Assembly (NCBI GenBank): GCA_028681135.1
Contig: JAQUJC010000018.1
Location: 1-46,719 of the forward strand
DNA: 46,719 nt
Reading direction: 5' to 3'
Source of the DNA: Kiritimatiellia bacterium
Lineage (GTDB): Bacteria; Verrucomicrobiota; Kiritimatiellia; CAIQIC01; Lenti-01
The notes below the pieces were generated by a model. It was not told where the DNA came from, did no database searches, and saw only the letters and a list, made by a program, of their open reading frames with translations. The first letter of the stretch is position 1. Every line of letters begins with the position of its first letter. This document shows, piece after piece, positions 1 to 8,063 of the stretch. A program made the position numbers and the translations under genes.

Positions 1-127
1 AAACTGGAGGGACGACCTCCGTGTCGTCCGGGCAAGGCGCCCCCCCCCGTACGAAAGGTTGCCTCTCCGTAAAGTGGTAAGTGAAGGGCTGACCCTGACT
101 TTTCCCCCATCTTTCCCCATCCGTGAC
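1..127. repeat. 127-bp direct repeat, copy 1
   Basis: This stretch recurs, apparently base for base, at 323-449 (offset 322). It contains a short inverted repeat, GGACGAC (10-16) against GTCGTCC (23-29), a run of nine C (40-48), and the segment AAGGGCTGACCC, which reappears near 34100. It touches the window edge, so its left boundary is unknown. No coding sequence is credible here. Confidence 0.9.
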
Positions 128-322
128 TATCAGTGTCCATCACGCCGTTGGCGTGACAGGTTCGTGGTTGTCTACTCTTGTTGGTGCCGCCATGCCGCGC
201 AGTGGCCTCTGGGGTGAAAAATCCGGGCCCAAAAGGCCAAAAACGGCTCGAAAACACCCAAAAATGCAAAAATCGCCATGAAAACGGTCAAATCGAGTCC
301 ATTTTTAGCCGAGGTGGGCTCC

Positions 323-449
323 AAACTGGAGGGACGACCTCCGTGTCGTCCGGGCAAGGCGCCCCCCCCCGTACGAAAGGTTGCCTCTCCGTAAAGTGGT
401 AAGTGAAGGGCTGACCCTGACTTTTCCCCCATCTTTCCCCATCCGTGAC
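323..449. repeat. 127-bp direct repeat, copy 2
   Basis: Second copy of the 1-127 repeat. The two copies are separated by 195 bp of unique, non-coding sequence (128-322). The match ends at about 449, after which the flanks diverge. Confidence 0.9.
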
Positions 450-701
450 ATTCGAGTGATTCGTAGTTGAACTCCTCGGTTGTTTCCCATTCTTTTCCTT
501 TCGCGCCTTTCGTAGTTTCTCTTCTCCGTTATCCTTTCCTGAGTTCCTGAGTTCAGATTTATTCCCGGCTTTCCCCTTCCCATCCGTGTCCATTCGTGTC
601 CATCCGTGGTTGCCTGTTTCCTATTCTTTTCCCCTGGTGATCCGAGATTTGAGGAAATTAAGAATGGAATCCGGGGGGGGGATGGGATAGAAAGAAGGGG
701 T
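450..701. other. non-coding, dispersed-repeat upstream region
   Basis: No convincing gene. It holds a pyrimidine-rich stretch and near-tandem copies of a 'catccgtgtccat' word (about 580-610); reverse-complement versions (aaccacggatg) occur near 14380 and 31810. A run of nine G (673-681) lies just before the ribosome-binding site of the first gene. No clear -35/-10 pair could be assigned. Confidence 0.6.
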
Positions 702-2033
702 ATGTTGATCAAGCGCATATATAAGAAAATAATACCCGCCGGAGTTCGGAATTTCATTGCCGGGCACCCGTGGGTGGAGCGTCACCGCAATCGGCAATTG
801 GTGCGGGAGGGGCAAGAACTGGCGGCGACCGCGCGGGCGGAGCGGAAGCCGGATGGGAAGATTCGCGTCGCGTTTATTGTCCAGCGCCCGGCTCTCTGGT
901 GCAATCATGCCAGCATTTACGAGGCCATGCAGGCCGATCCGGCGTTTGAGGTTTCGGTGATTGCTATTCCCAAGCGCCCGCCCGCGGCGGCGGGAGTCGA
1001 TCTCGCGGAATATGGCCGGCTCCAATCGTTTTTAAGAGAAAAAGGCATACCGTTCTTCGGGGGGTACGATGAATCCGCCCGGGCCTGGATCAATCCGTTG
1101 ACGTTTGGCCTGCCGGATATCGTGTTTCTGCCTCAGCCTTATACCTTTACGCAGAGCTTCTTATACCATTTCCCCTATCTGAAGCATTTCTGCAAGTTGG
1201 CCTACCTGAATTATGGGGCCACGCTGTCAAACTGGCCGCATATCCAATATGAAATGCCCCTGTATGCGGATTGCCGGTTCATTTTCCTGGAAAGCGAGGC
1301 TCACAAGGCGCTATTCGCCGCCCACGCGCCCGCGTTGGCGGATCGGCTCTACGTGACGGGTCAACCCAAACTGGACCTGTATCGGGGCCCGGTCCCATCG
1401 GACATGGGGCTGTGGAAATGCCCGCAGGCGAAGCGGCGAATCATCTGGGCACCGCATTTTACGGTCACGAATGACCGGACGCCGCACACATTTTCCAACT
1501 TCTTTGTGTATTATGATTTTTTCCTGAAATATGCGGCAGCCCATCCCGAGGTCGAATTCGTGTTGCGGCCTCATCCTGAGCTGTTCGAGCACATGGTGGC
1601 CGCCGGATTGAAAACCCGGGCGGAGTCAACTGCTTATCGTGATCGCTTTAATGCCCTGCCGAATGGTCAGGTCTATGAAGGGGGGGACATCTTCACGATG
1701 TTCCGGCAATCGGATGCCCTGATTCTGGACAGCATCGGGTTCTTGTGGGAATATTTGCCAACACGGAAACCCATTTGCTTTCTGGACAGTCCACGGCGGC
1801 AGCGGCTGAATCCGATTGGCGAGAAACTCCTGCACGCCTACTACGCGGCTTGGGAGGCCCGGGAAATCGAGGAGTTCATCGACCAGGTGATTGTCGGCAG
1901 CGATGACTGGCGCCGGCGGGAGCGCGAGCGGGTGATTCAACAATGCATGTTCGTGTCGAGTGCGGGGGCCGGGATGGAAATCAAAAACCATATCAAACAG
2001 GAGAGTTTATGCCGATCGCCTACATTGGAATGA
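702..2033 (+). CDS. CDP-glycerol glycerophosphotransferase-family (TagB/TagF-like) transferase
   Basis: A 443-residue protein that resembles the Glyphos_transf family, whose members transfer phospho-polyol units from CDP-activated donors onto surface polymers. Visible features are an N-terminal Rossmann-like segment (RVAFIVQRPALW), IIWAPHF, LRPHPELFEH and the C-terminal block SDALILDSIGFLWEYL, matching the donor-binding part of TagF-type enzymes. I chose ATG 702 because a GAAGGGG ribosome-binding site precedes it; an in-frame GTG at 606 would add 32 residues of poor composition. The 3' end overlaps the cytidylyltransferase/PEP mutase gene by 25 bp. Inference: given the downstream phosphonate genes, the donor may be a CMP-phosphonate rather than CDP-glycerol, so this could be the enzyme that attaches phosphonate to a glycan. 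Family assignment is good; substrate is a guess. Confidence 0.78.
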   Translation: MLIKRIYKKIIPAGVRNFIAGHPWVERHRNRQLVREGQELAATARAERKPDGKIRVAFIVQRPALWCNHASIYEAMQADPAFEVSVIAIPKRPPAAAGVDLAEYGRLQSFLREKGIPFFGGYDESARAWINPLTFGLPDIVFLPQPYTFTQSFLYHFPYLKHFCKLAYLNYGATLSNWPHIQYEMPLYADCRFIFLESEAHKALFAAHAPALADRLYVTGQPKLDLYRGPVPSDMGLWKCPQAKRRIIWAPHFTVTNDRTPHTFSNFFVYYDFFLKYAAAHPEVEFVLRPHPELFEHMVAAGLKTRAESTAYRDRFNALPNGQVYEGGDIFTMFRQSDALILDSIGFLWEYLPTRKPICFLDSPRRQRLNPIGEKLLHAYYAAWEAREIEEFIDQVIVGSDDWRRRERERVIQQCMFVSSAGAGMEIKNHIKQESLCRSPTLE

Positions 2034-3298
2034 CCGTTGACATTCTTCACCACGGTCACATCAACGTGATCGAGCAAGCTCGGAAGTATGGCGATGTGTT
2101 GGTGGGGCTGCTGACCGATGCGGCCATCGCGGATCACAAGCGGCTGCCTTACCTGAACTACGAGCAGCGGGAAAAAATTGTCGAAAATATCCGCGGGGTT
2201 GTTCGGGTGGTGCCACAGGAAGAATGGAGCTATGCCCCCAATCTCAGGCGGTATAGGCCGGACTTCATGGTGCATGGAGATCAGTGGCTGGACCCCCTCA
2301 ATCGTACAAAAGCCTTGGCCGCGTTGGAGGAATACGGCGGCAAGCTGATCGTCATCCCCTATACGAAAGGGGTTTCCTCGCATGAACTGCTGGCGCAGAT
2401 GAACCAATTGGGGACGACAGCTGAAATCCGGCGCCGGACCTTGAAGCGGTTGCTGGCCGCCAAGCCGATTTCCCGGTTCATCGAAGCCCATAACCCCATT
2501 TCCGCCCTGATTGCGGAGAATGCCCGCGCCGAACTGGCGGGAAAAGTGCGGGAATTTGATGGGTTCTGGTCCAGTTCGCTGACGGATTCGACAAGCCGGG
2601 GAAAGCCGGACATCGAAGTCTTGGATATCAGCAGCCGGCTGGCCAATATCAATGATATCTTCGAGGTGACCACCAAACCGTTGATTTTCGATGGCGACAC
2701 GGGTGGCAAGCCGGAACATTTTGAGCTGAACGTGCGCTCCATGGAGCGGCTCGGCATCTCCGCCGTCATCATCGAAGACAAGAAGGGGCTGAAGAAAAAC
2801 TCCTTGCTGGGGAACGAGGTGCTGCAGACCCAGGAAGACCCCGAGCTGTTTTGCGACAAGATCCGGGCGGGGCGGGCCGCCCGCGTGCAAGAGGATTTCA
2901 TGGTCATCGCCCGGATTGAGAGTCTGATTCTCGAAAAAGGAATAGCGGACGCGGTGGGGCGGGCGCAGGCCTATGTCAAGGCCGGGGTGGATGGCATCAT
3001 GATTCACAGCCGGGAAAAAACGCCGGATGAAGTCTATGAGTTTGCCCGCATTTTCCGCAACGAGTTCCCCGAGGTGCCCTTGGTATGCGTGCCCACCAGC
3101 TACAACACGTGCACCGAAGAGGAACTGGCGGCGCACGGGTTCAACCTCGTGATCTACGCCAACCACCTGCTCCGGGCCGCCTATCCGGCCATGCAGCAGG
3201 TCGCGAACGAAATTTTGCGCGCCGGCCGTTCGCTGGAAGTCGATGATCAGTTGTTGGGTATTAAGCAAATTCTCAAATTGATTCCGGGAACCCGTTAA
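2009..3298 (+). CDS. cytidylyltransferase-phosphoenolpyruvate phosphomutase fusion
   Basis: A 429-residue, two-domain protein. Residues 1-130 are a nucleotidyltransferase of the glycerol-3-phosphate cytidylyltransferase type: HxGH motif (HHGH, 14-17), DFMVHGDQW and the PYTKGVSSH segment. Residues 150-429 are PEP mutase, which rearranges PEP to phosphonopyruvate, the committed step of phosphonate synthesis: DGDTGG (228-233) and the diagnostic EDKKGLKKNS (256-265). The same domain order is known in Fom1 of fosfomycin producers, where the N-terminal domain makes a CMP-phosphonate. ATG 2009 follows CAGGAGAG; the in-frame start at 1943 would lie inside the upstream gene. The stop is followed immediately by the next start (0-bp gap), so translation is probably coupled. 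Confidence in the mutase is high; the cytidylyltransferase substrate is inferred. Confidence 0.93.
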   Translation: MPIAYIGMTVDILHHGHINVIEQARKYGDVLVGLLTDAAIADHKRLPYLNYEQREKIVENIRGVVRVVPQEEWSYAPNLRRYRPDFMVHGDQWLDPLNRTKALAALEEYGGKLIVIPYTKGVSSHELLAQMNQLGTTAEIRRRTLKRLLAAKPISRFIEAHNPISALIAENARAELAGKVREFDGFWSSSLTDSTSRGKPDIEVLDISSRLANINDIFEVTTKPLIFDGDTGGKPEHFELNVRSMERLGISAVIIEDKKGLKKNSLLGNEVLQTQEDPELFCDKIRAGRAARVQEDFMVIARIESLILEKGIADAVGRAQAYVKAGVDGIMIHSREKTPDEVYEFARIFRNEFPEVPLVCVPTSYNTCTEEELAAHGFNLVIYANHLLRAAYPAMQQVANEILRAGRSLEVDDQLLGIKQILKLIPGTR

Positions 3299-4441
3299 AT
3301 GATTGATCCTCTGGAATTCCTTGCGGCTCTTGAAAAGCTGGACATCCGGTTTGTGACCGGCGTGCCCGATTCGCTGCTGAAAAACGTGTGCGCCTGTCTG
3401 ACCACCCATTTCCCACCGGAAAGGCACATTATTGCCACCAACGAGGGGTCGGCGGTGGGGTTGGCCATCGGACATTATCTGGCGACCGGCCGGCCGGCGC
3501 TGGTGTATATGCAGAATGCCGGCTTGGGGAACGTGGTCAATCCCATTGCCTCTTTGGCGGATCCGCAGGTGTATGGGATTCCCATGGTGCTGATGATCGG
3601 CTGGCGGGGAGAACTCCTGCCGGACGGGGAGCAGCGTCACGATGAGCCCCAGCACGTCAAGCAGGGGCAGATCACGCTGGCACAATTGGAGATATTGGGA
3701 ATTCCCTATCGCATTATCGATGGACAATGCGGGGGCAGCGAGCCTCTGTTGAAGGAGCTGGTTGAGTCCGCCTTGTCCCAATCGCGCCCGGTGGCGCTGG
3801 TCGTGCGCAAGCAAACCTTTGCTCCATTCGAATTGCCGATGGCGGTCGAAACCAGTTCTTTAACGCGGGAAGCGGCGATTCGGGCCGTGGTGGAGGCCTT
3901 GCCCGGCACGGTGCCGATTGTTTCCACGACCGGCATGGCCTCCCGGGAATTGTTCGAGCTCCGCAAGGCCGCCGGCGCGGGGCAGGATCGGGATTTCCTG
4001 ACGGTGGGCGGCATGGGGCACGCTTCTCAAATTGCGGCCGGCATCGCGTTGGCCCAGCCAAAAAGGAAAACCGTTTGTCTGGATGGCGATGGCGCGCTGT
4101 TGATGCATATGGGGGGCTTGGCGATCAGCGCGGATTGTCCGAATTTGCTGCACGTGGTGATCAATAACGGGGCCCATGATTCCGTGGGAGGGCAGCCGAC
4201 AAAGGGTGCCGTTTTGAATTTTGCCGAGATCGCCAGAGCGTGTGGCTATGCTTCCGTGTTCCGAACGGACAATCCGGATGAAATCGCCGACCGAATTCGG
4301 TCCATGCTGGAGGGCACCGGCAGTTCATTTCTGGAAATCAAATGTAAACGAGGCCACCGTGCCGACCTCGGCCGGCCCACCCGGACTCCCGCACAAAGTA
4401 AAACAGATTTTGCAGGCTTCCTGCAGAAAGGTATTCCATGA
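3299..4441 (+). CDS. phosphonopyruvate decarboxylase
   Basis: A 380-residue thiamine-diphosphate enzyme that decarboxylates phosphonopyruvate to phosphonoacetaldehyde, pulling the unfavourable PEP mutase reaction forward. Evidence: N-terminal FVTGVPDSLLKNV, the ATNEGSAVGLAIG segment with the ThDP-activating Glu49, and the ThDP/Mg motif GDG (263-265) ending in NN (289-290). The length is right for the Ppd/Fom2/AepY group, which is shorter than acetolactate synthase-type enzymes. It begins directly after the PEP mutase stop and overlaps the aminotransferase start by 4 bp (ATGA). Its position between PEP mutase and a transaminase makes the assignment very likely. Confidence 0.94.
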   Translation: MIDPLEFLAALEKLDIRFVTGVPDSLLKNVCACLTTHFPPERHIIATNEGSAVGLAIGHYLATGRPALVYMQNAGLGNVVNPIASLADPQVYGIPMVLMIGWRGELLPDGEQRHDEPQHVKQGQITLAQLEILGIPYRIIDGQCGGSEPLLKELVESALSQSRPVALVVRKQTFAPFELPMAVETSSLTREAAIRAVVEALPGTVPIVSTTGMASRELFELRKAAGAGQDRDFLTVGGMGHASQIAAGIALAQPKRKTVCLDGDGALLMHMGGLAISADCPNLLHVVINNGAHDSVGGQPTKGAVLNFAEIARACGYASVFRTDNPDEIADRIRSMLEGTGSSFLEIKCKRGHRADLGRPTRTPAQSKTDFAGFLQKGIP

Positions 4442-5460
4442 ATCCCCAAACCCAGTCCATCACCGATTTTGTCGCCGGACAAAATGAACGCAAGCGGTTG
4501 TTCACGGCCGGTCCGGCCAGTTTGCTGCCCGAGAACCTGACCGGCCTTCGACCCTGCTTCGGGCGAGGGGATGCCGACTATACGGAGGTCGAGGATCGCG
4601 TTCTTCAGGCGCTGAAAACGATGACCGGACAGACGCAGATTGCCCGGCTGCAAGGTTCGGCAAGCCTGGCTCTGGAAATCATGACGCTGAACTTTCTCCA
4701 GGGCCGGGTCTTGGTGGTTTCGACCGGCTACTATTCCGACCGGATGAAATGGCTGGCGGATTCGGCCTTGCGGCGAACGGGGGCGGTCAAAGAGGTGACC
4801 TTGCTGGACTGGAAGAACCTGGAGGCCGCAACGGGGCATTTTGACTGGGTTGTGGCTTGTTATACGGAAACCAGTTGTGGCCTGAAACTGCCCATCGAGA
4901 TGCTTGCCGCGCTGGCCAAACGCCTGGGCGCGCGACTGATGCTCGATGCCACCGCTTCTATCGGATTGGAAGAGGGACACGAATGCGCGGATGTGTTGTC
5001 CTTCAGTTCCTGCAAGGGTCTCTTCGGATTGACCGGAGCCTCTTTCATCGCCTTCTCCGAGCCTGCGGCGGTCGAAGTCGATTCCTTCTATCTCAAGCTG
5101 GATACTCACTTGAACCGGCTCATGACCGGTCCGTATCATACCATTTGCTCGCTGGCGGACGTCCTCCCCACCCACAGCGATTTCCGCGCGGCTGTCGTGG
5201 CAAACAAAAAAGCTTTTCTGCAGCGGATGGAGACTCACCTGACACTGCCGGTCAGTCACCAGCCACAGTTGTGTACCCATGTGAATTGCGAGATAGGCAG
5301 CTGCGACCCGCGAGCGCTTCTGTATAAACCGCGCAGCAACGTCGGCGGCAGCGTGGTCTGCCACCTGGGCGAGGTCCATCTGGGGCGGGCCGCGCGCGGC
5401 GAGATTTTGAATGCGCTCGAGGTTGCAGGTAAACCCTTCTCAGAAGGCGTCGGCACGTGA
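4438..5460 (+). CDS. class V PLP aminotransferase, probable 2-aminoethylphosphonate transaminase
   Basis: A 340-residue fold-type I PLP enzyme. It has the typical N-terminal LFTAGPASL, the PLP-pyridine aspartate in LMLDATASIG (Asp170) and the Schiff-base lysine in SFSSCKGLFG (Lys193). It is slightly shorter than PhnW-type enzymes (about 360 residues) and looks complete. In this operon it should act in the biosynthetic direction, converting phosphonoacetaldehyde to 2-aminoethylphosphonate. The start overlaps the preceding stop (ATGA), and the stop overlaps the next GTG start (GTGA), so the four central genes form one translationally coupled block. Product specificity comes from context. Confidence 0.83.
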   Translation: MNPQTQSITDFVAGQNERKRLFTAGPASLLPENLTGLRPCFGRGDADYTEVEDRVLQALKTMTGQTQIARLQGSASLALEIMTLNFLQGRVLVVSTGYYSDRMKWLADSALRRTGAVKEVTLLDWKNLEAATGHFDWVVACYTETSCGLKLPIEMLAALAKRLGARLMLDATASIGLEEGHECADVLSFSSCKGLFGLTGASFIAFSEPAAVEVDSFYLKLDTHLNRLMTGPYHTICSLADVLPTHSDFRAAVVANKKAFLQRMETHLTLPVSHQPQLCTHVNCEIGSCDPRALLYKPRSNVGGSVVCHLGEVHLGRAARGEILNALEVAGKPFSEGVGT

Positions 5461-5873
5461 AAAAGAAAAAACGGATCCTGGTCGATATGTCAGCCACGCT
5501 CATCCACCATGGGCACGTGCGCCTGCTCAAGGCAGCCAGCCAACTGGGCACGGTGGTGGTGGCGCTCACGACGGATGATTGCCTCCGGGCCAAGAAGGGC
5601 TATAAACCGGAATTGAGTTTCGCGGAGCGCAAGGAAATCCTGGAATCGATTCGCTATGTGGATGAAGTCATCCCGTCTCCCTGGAAGATTGACAATGCCT
5701 ATCTCGATCAGCACAAAATCGATTTGCTGGTACATGGTCACGACAATTCCAATCCGATCGACCCCAAACGGCTGGTGATCCTGCCCCGCACCCGGGGGAT
5801 CAGCAGCAGCCTGTTGCGAAGCCGCGTGCTGAAGGCTGTGGCTCAGATATTAGCGAAAGGGAACGTGTCGTAG
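5457..5873 (+). CDS. small HxGH cytidylyltransferase, probably phosphonate-activating
   Basis: A 138-residue stand-alone nucleotidyltransferase of the TagD/glycerol-3-phosphate cytidylyltransferase type. Its motifs are HHGH (17-20), LVHGHDNSNP and RTRGISS (111-117), the counterpart of the RTxGISTT signature of this family. The start is GTG 5457 in a GTGA overlap with the aminotransferase. It is the second such domain in the operon, the other being fused to PEP mutase. Known context: many bacterial phosphonate pathways end by making a CMP-phosphonate for transfer to lipids or glycans. Inference: this enzyme activates AEP or a derivative with CTP. It could instead make CDP-glycerol for the family transferase at 702, but no dedicated glycerol-phosphate gene is nearby. 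Confidence 0.82.
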   Translation: MKKKKRILVDMSATLIHHGHVRLLKAASQLGTVVVALTTDDCLRAKKGYKPELSFAERKEILESIRYVDEVIPSPWKIDNAYLDQHKIDLLVHGHDNSNPIDPKRLVILPRTRGISSSLLRSRVLKAVAQILAKGNVS

Positions 5874-5921
5874 AGCGCGGACCAAGACAATGCTTCCATT
5901 GCAAAGCATGGAGATCAAGGA

Positions 5922-7058
5922 ATGAATCCCTATTCAATATGCATATGCGGCGGTGGGCATATTGCCCATGCAACCGTTGCATATCTATCCAGCAAAGGCG
6001 CTGAGGTATCGGTTTTCACGCGGCGGCCTGCTGATTGGCATGAGCGTATTACGGCGAACCTGCCTGAAGGCAAGAGTCTGTCCGGAGTTATTCAACAGGC
6101 CTCTGCGGATCCCTGCGTGGCAGCCGATGCCGATATTGTGATCGTTGCAGTCCCGAGATTTGCCACCGCAGAAGTGCTTGCAAAAATTGGACCGGTCTTA
6201 TCTCGGGGACAAGTTCTTTTAGCCATCCCGGGCGGCGCCGGGTTTGACTGGATGACAGCCCATCTGGTGCGACGAGGTGTGGAAGTGGCCTGTCTGCAAC
6301 GAGTACCGATGATCTCTCGCACCGAGAGGTATGGGCAACTTGTTGCGATTAAGGGATACCGAAAAGAATTAAAAATGGTGGCCATGCCAGACACGGCATA
6401 CGGAAAAAACCAAGCGTTGATTGAGGATCTGTTTGACCAGCCTGTAAAGAAAATCACAAGTAGCCTTTCTCTGACATTGAACAGTTCTAATCCAATTTTG
6501 CATCCCGCTCGCGTGACTACCATGTTTACGGATTGGCAGCCCGGAACGGTTTATCCACGGGCTCCGTTGTTTTACGAGGAGTGGGACGAGCAGGCAAGCG
6601 CAGCATTGATCCATGCGGATGCCGAGTTGATGGCGGTTAGTCGGCTTATTCCTGAGGTGTGGGTCGATGCAGTGCCGGTCTGCGAGTACTACGAATCAAC
6701 GGGGATCAAGACGTTAACCGCTAAAATTCGTTCAATCCCGTCGCTTTGGGGTGTTAAATCCCCGATGGTTACTGCGGGACCGGGCTGGATCCCCGATCTG
6801 TCATCCCGATATTTTACAGAAGATGTTCCCTTTGGGACCGTGGCAATCAAGGCGGTGGCGGAAATGGTTAATGTCAAGACTCCCGTGATCGATGCTTTTA
6901 TTGCGTGGATGCAACAACACTTGAAGACCACTTATTTGATTGATGGGAGGCTCAATGTTTCGGGCTGTAAGGGGTTGCCAATTCCACAAAACTACGGGTT
7001 ATGTTCTTTGCCCTCGCTGTTGGGGAAGAAGATCGTCCCAGATAGTGGAATAGAATAA
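5922..7058 (+). CDS. NAD(P)-dependent opine dehydrogenase-family protein
   Basis: A 378-residue protein with an N-terminal NAD(P)-binding Rossmann fold (CGGGHIAHATVAYL, residues 9-22) and a C-terminal octopine/nopaline dehydrogenase-like domain containing NPILHPARV, with His194 at the position of the family's catalytic histidine. Family members reductively join an amine (usually an amino acid) to a 2-oxo acid. It lies 48 bp after the cytidylyltransferase, has an AAGGA ribosome-binding site and is probably in the same transcript. By eye its base composition is less GC-rich than its neighbours, which hints at separate acquisition. Inference: an amine-bearing phosphonate such as AEP would be a logical substrate, giving an N-carboxyalkyl phosphonate. 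A ketopantoate reductase-like role is less likely given the histidine block. Confidence 0.8.
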   Translation: MNPYSICICGGGHIAHATVAYLSSKGAEVSVFTRRPADWHERITANLPEGKSLSGVIQQASADPCVAADADIVIVAVPRFATAEVLAKIGPVLSRGQVLLAIPGGAGFDWMTAHLVRRGVEVACLQRVPMISRTERYGQLVAIKGYRKELKMVAMPDTAYGKNQALIEDLFDQPVKKITSSLSLTLNSSNPILHPARVTTMFTDWQPGTVYPRAPLFYEEWDEQASAALIHADAELMAVSRLIPEVWVDAVPVCEYYESTGIKTLTAKIRSIPSLWGVKSPMVTAGPGWIPDLSSRYFTEDVPFGTVAIKAVAEMVNVKTPVIDAFIAWMQQHLKTTYLIDGRLNVSGCKGLPIPQNYGLCSLPSLLGKKIVPDSGIE

Positions 7059-7202
7059 GCCAGTCGAGGGTTCGTTTTACCCCCGGAAAGAACCCAGCCA
7101 GGAGTGCGTGGACTTGGCACTGGCGCCGACCTGGCCCAACAAGGGAGTTGTTGTGGTGAATGACGGTTTGCCCGTGGGCACGCAATTCCTTAAGCCGATC
7201 GG

Positions 7203-8063
7203 CTACAGGCGGAGGAGCCGGACCGGGGCGTCGGTCAACGTCTTGATTTGCGAGCAAAAGGCTTTTTGGTCGGAACGTGTGGGGGCGGAGAGCGGGGTGA
7301 AGGGGATGCCCAGCTGGCGGTATTTGGATTCGGCCAGATGATGAAGGGGCAGCAGTTCGATCGGGGCGGGGGGTAACTCTTGAAGCCGGGCCAGCAGGGA
7401 TTCCCGCTTCCCCGGGACATCCAGAAACTCCCGAATCAGAACCAGACGGTAGGTCATTTCCGCCGCCGCAACCTGGAATGCGGCAAGGTTTTGTTCGAAA
7501 ACGTCCGGCGGCAGGGAAATTTCAGGATTGAACACGGGGGTTGTCATCCATTTCAAATCCAGCAGCAGGTGGTTGATGAAAGGCAGAAGGATCGGGGCCT
7601 GTTCAGGGGGGAAGAAGCCGGACGTTTCAAAGGCGATGTGAATTCCCTCTTCCCGAAGCGCTTCCAGAAGGGGCCGAAGAGCTCGGGCATGGAGAAACGG
7701 TTCCCCCCCGGAAAAGGTGACGCCGCCGTTGGAATCGCGATACAGTGCGGCATCTTTCATGAGGTGCTGGAGGACCGCGTCCTGTTCCACGGGAGAAGAC
7801 GCCGGATGCACGGCGCCCAGCGGGCAGGTTCGGGGAGCGGCACCTGATTCAGGGAATGGACAGCCGGCGCACAGGGGGGCATCCGCCTGGATGTGCGCGA
7901 TGCATTTCTGCTCATCGAAGAAGGCCGGTGGGGTGAGGGGAATGGCCTCCGGATTGGAACACCAGGGGCAGGCCAGGGCACAGCCCTGCAGAAAGACAGT
8001 GGTGCGGATGCCGGGGCCGTCATGCAGGCAGTGGCGCTGGATGCGGACTATGGGCAGAGACAT
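7203..8063 (-). CDS. radical SAM glycyl-radical-enzyme activating enzyme
   Basis: A 286-residue radical SAM protein that should install the glycyl radical on the enzyme encoded directly upstream (start overlapping that gene's end by 16 bp). The N-terminus reads HDGPGIRTTVFLQGC, followed by the Cx3Cx2C cluster motif (Cys28, 32, 35) and the SAM-binding GVTFSGGEP. The insert that in most PflA/HpdA-type activases carries two CxxCxxCxxxC ferredoxin motifs is reduced here to four cysteines (54, 65, 68, 80) with irregular spacing, enough for at most one extra cluster. It is convergent with the opine dehydrogenase gene (144-bp gap, no strong terminator seen). Confidence 0.92.
   Translation of the reverse strand: MSLPIVRIQRHCLHDGPGIRTTVFLQGCALACPWCSNPEAIPLTPPAFFDEQKCIAHIQADAPLCAGCPFPESGAAPRTCPLGAVHPASSPVEQDAVLQHLMKDAALYRDSNGGVTFSGGEPFLHARALRPLLEALREEGIHIAFETSGFFPPEQAPILLPFINHLLLDLKWMTTPVFNPEISLPPDVFEQNLAAFQVAAAEMTYRLVLIREFLDVPGKRESLLARLQELPPAPIELLPLHHLAESKYRQLGIPFTPLSAPTRSDQKAFCSQIKTLTDAPVRLLRL

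Noticed and set aside
178..402. Small open frames in the first 450 bp on both strands
   Set aside because: They lie across the 127-bp repeat, have no ribosome-binding sites and show no protein-like composition.
1937..3814. 625-codon open frame on the minus strand opposite the PEP mutase and decarboxylase genes
   Set aside because: It is antisense to two clear genes, has no recognisable motif, and long antisense frames are expected from GC-rich codon use.
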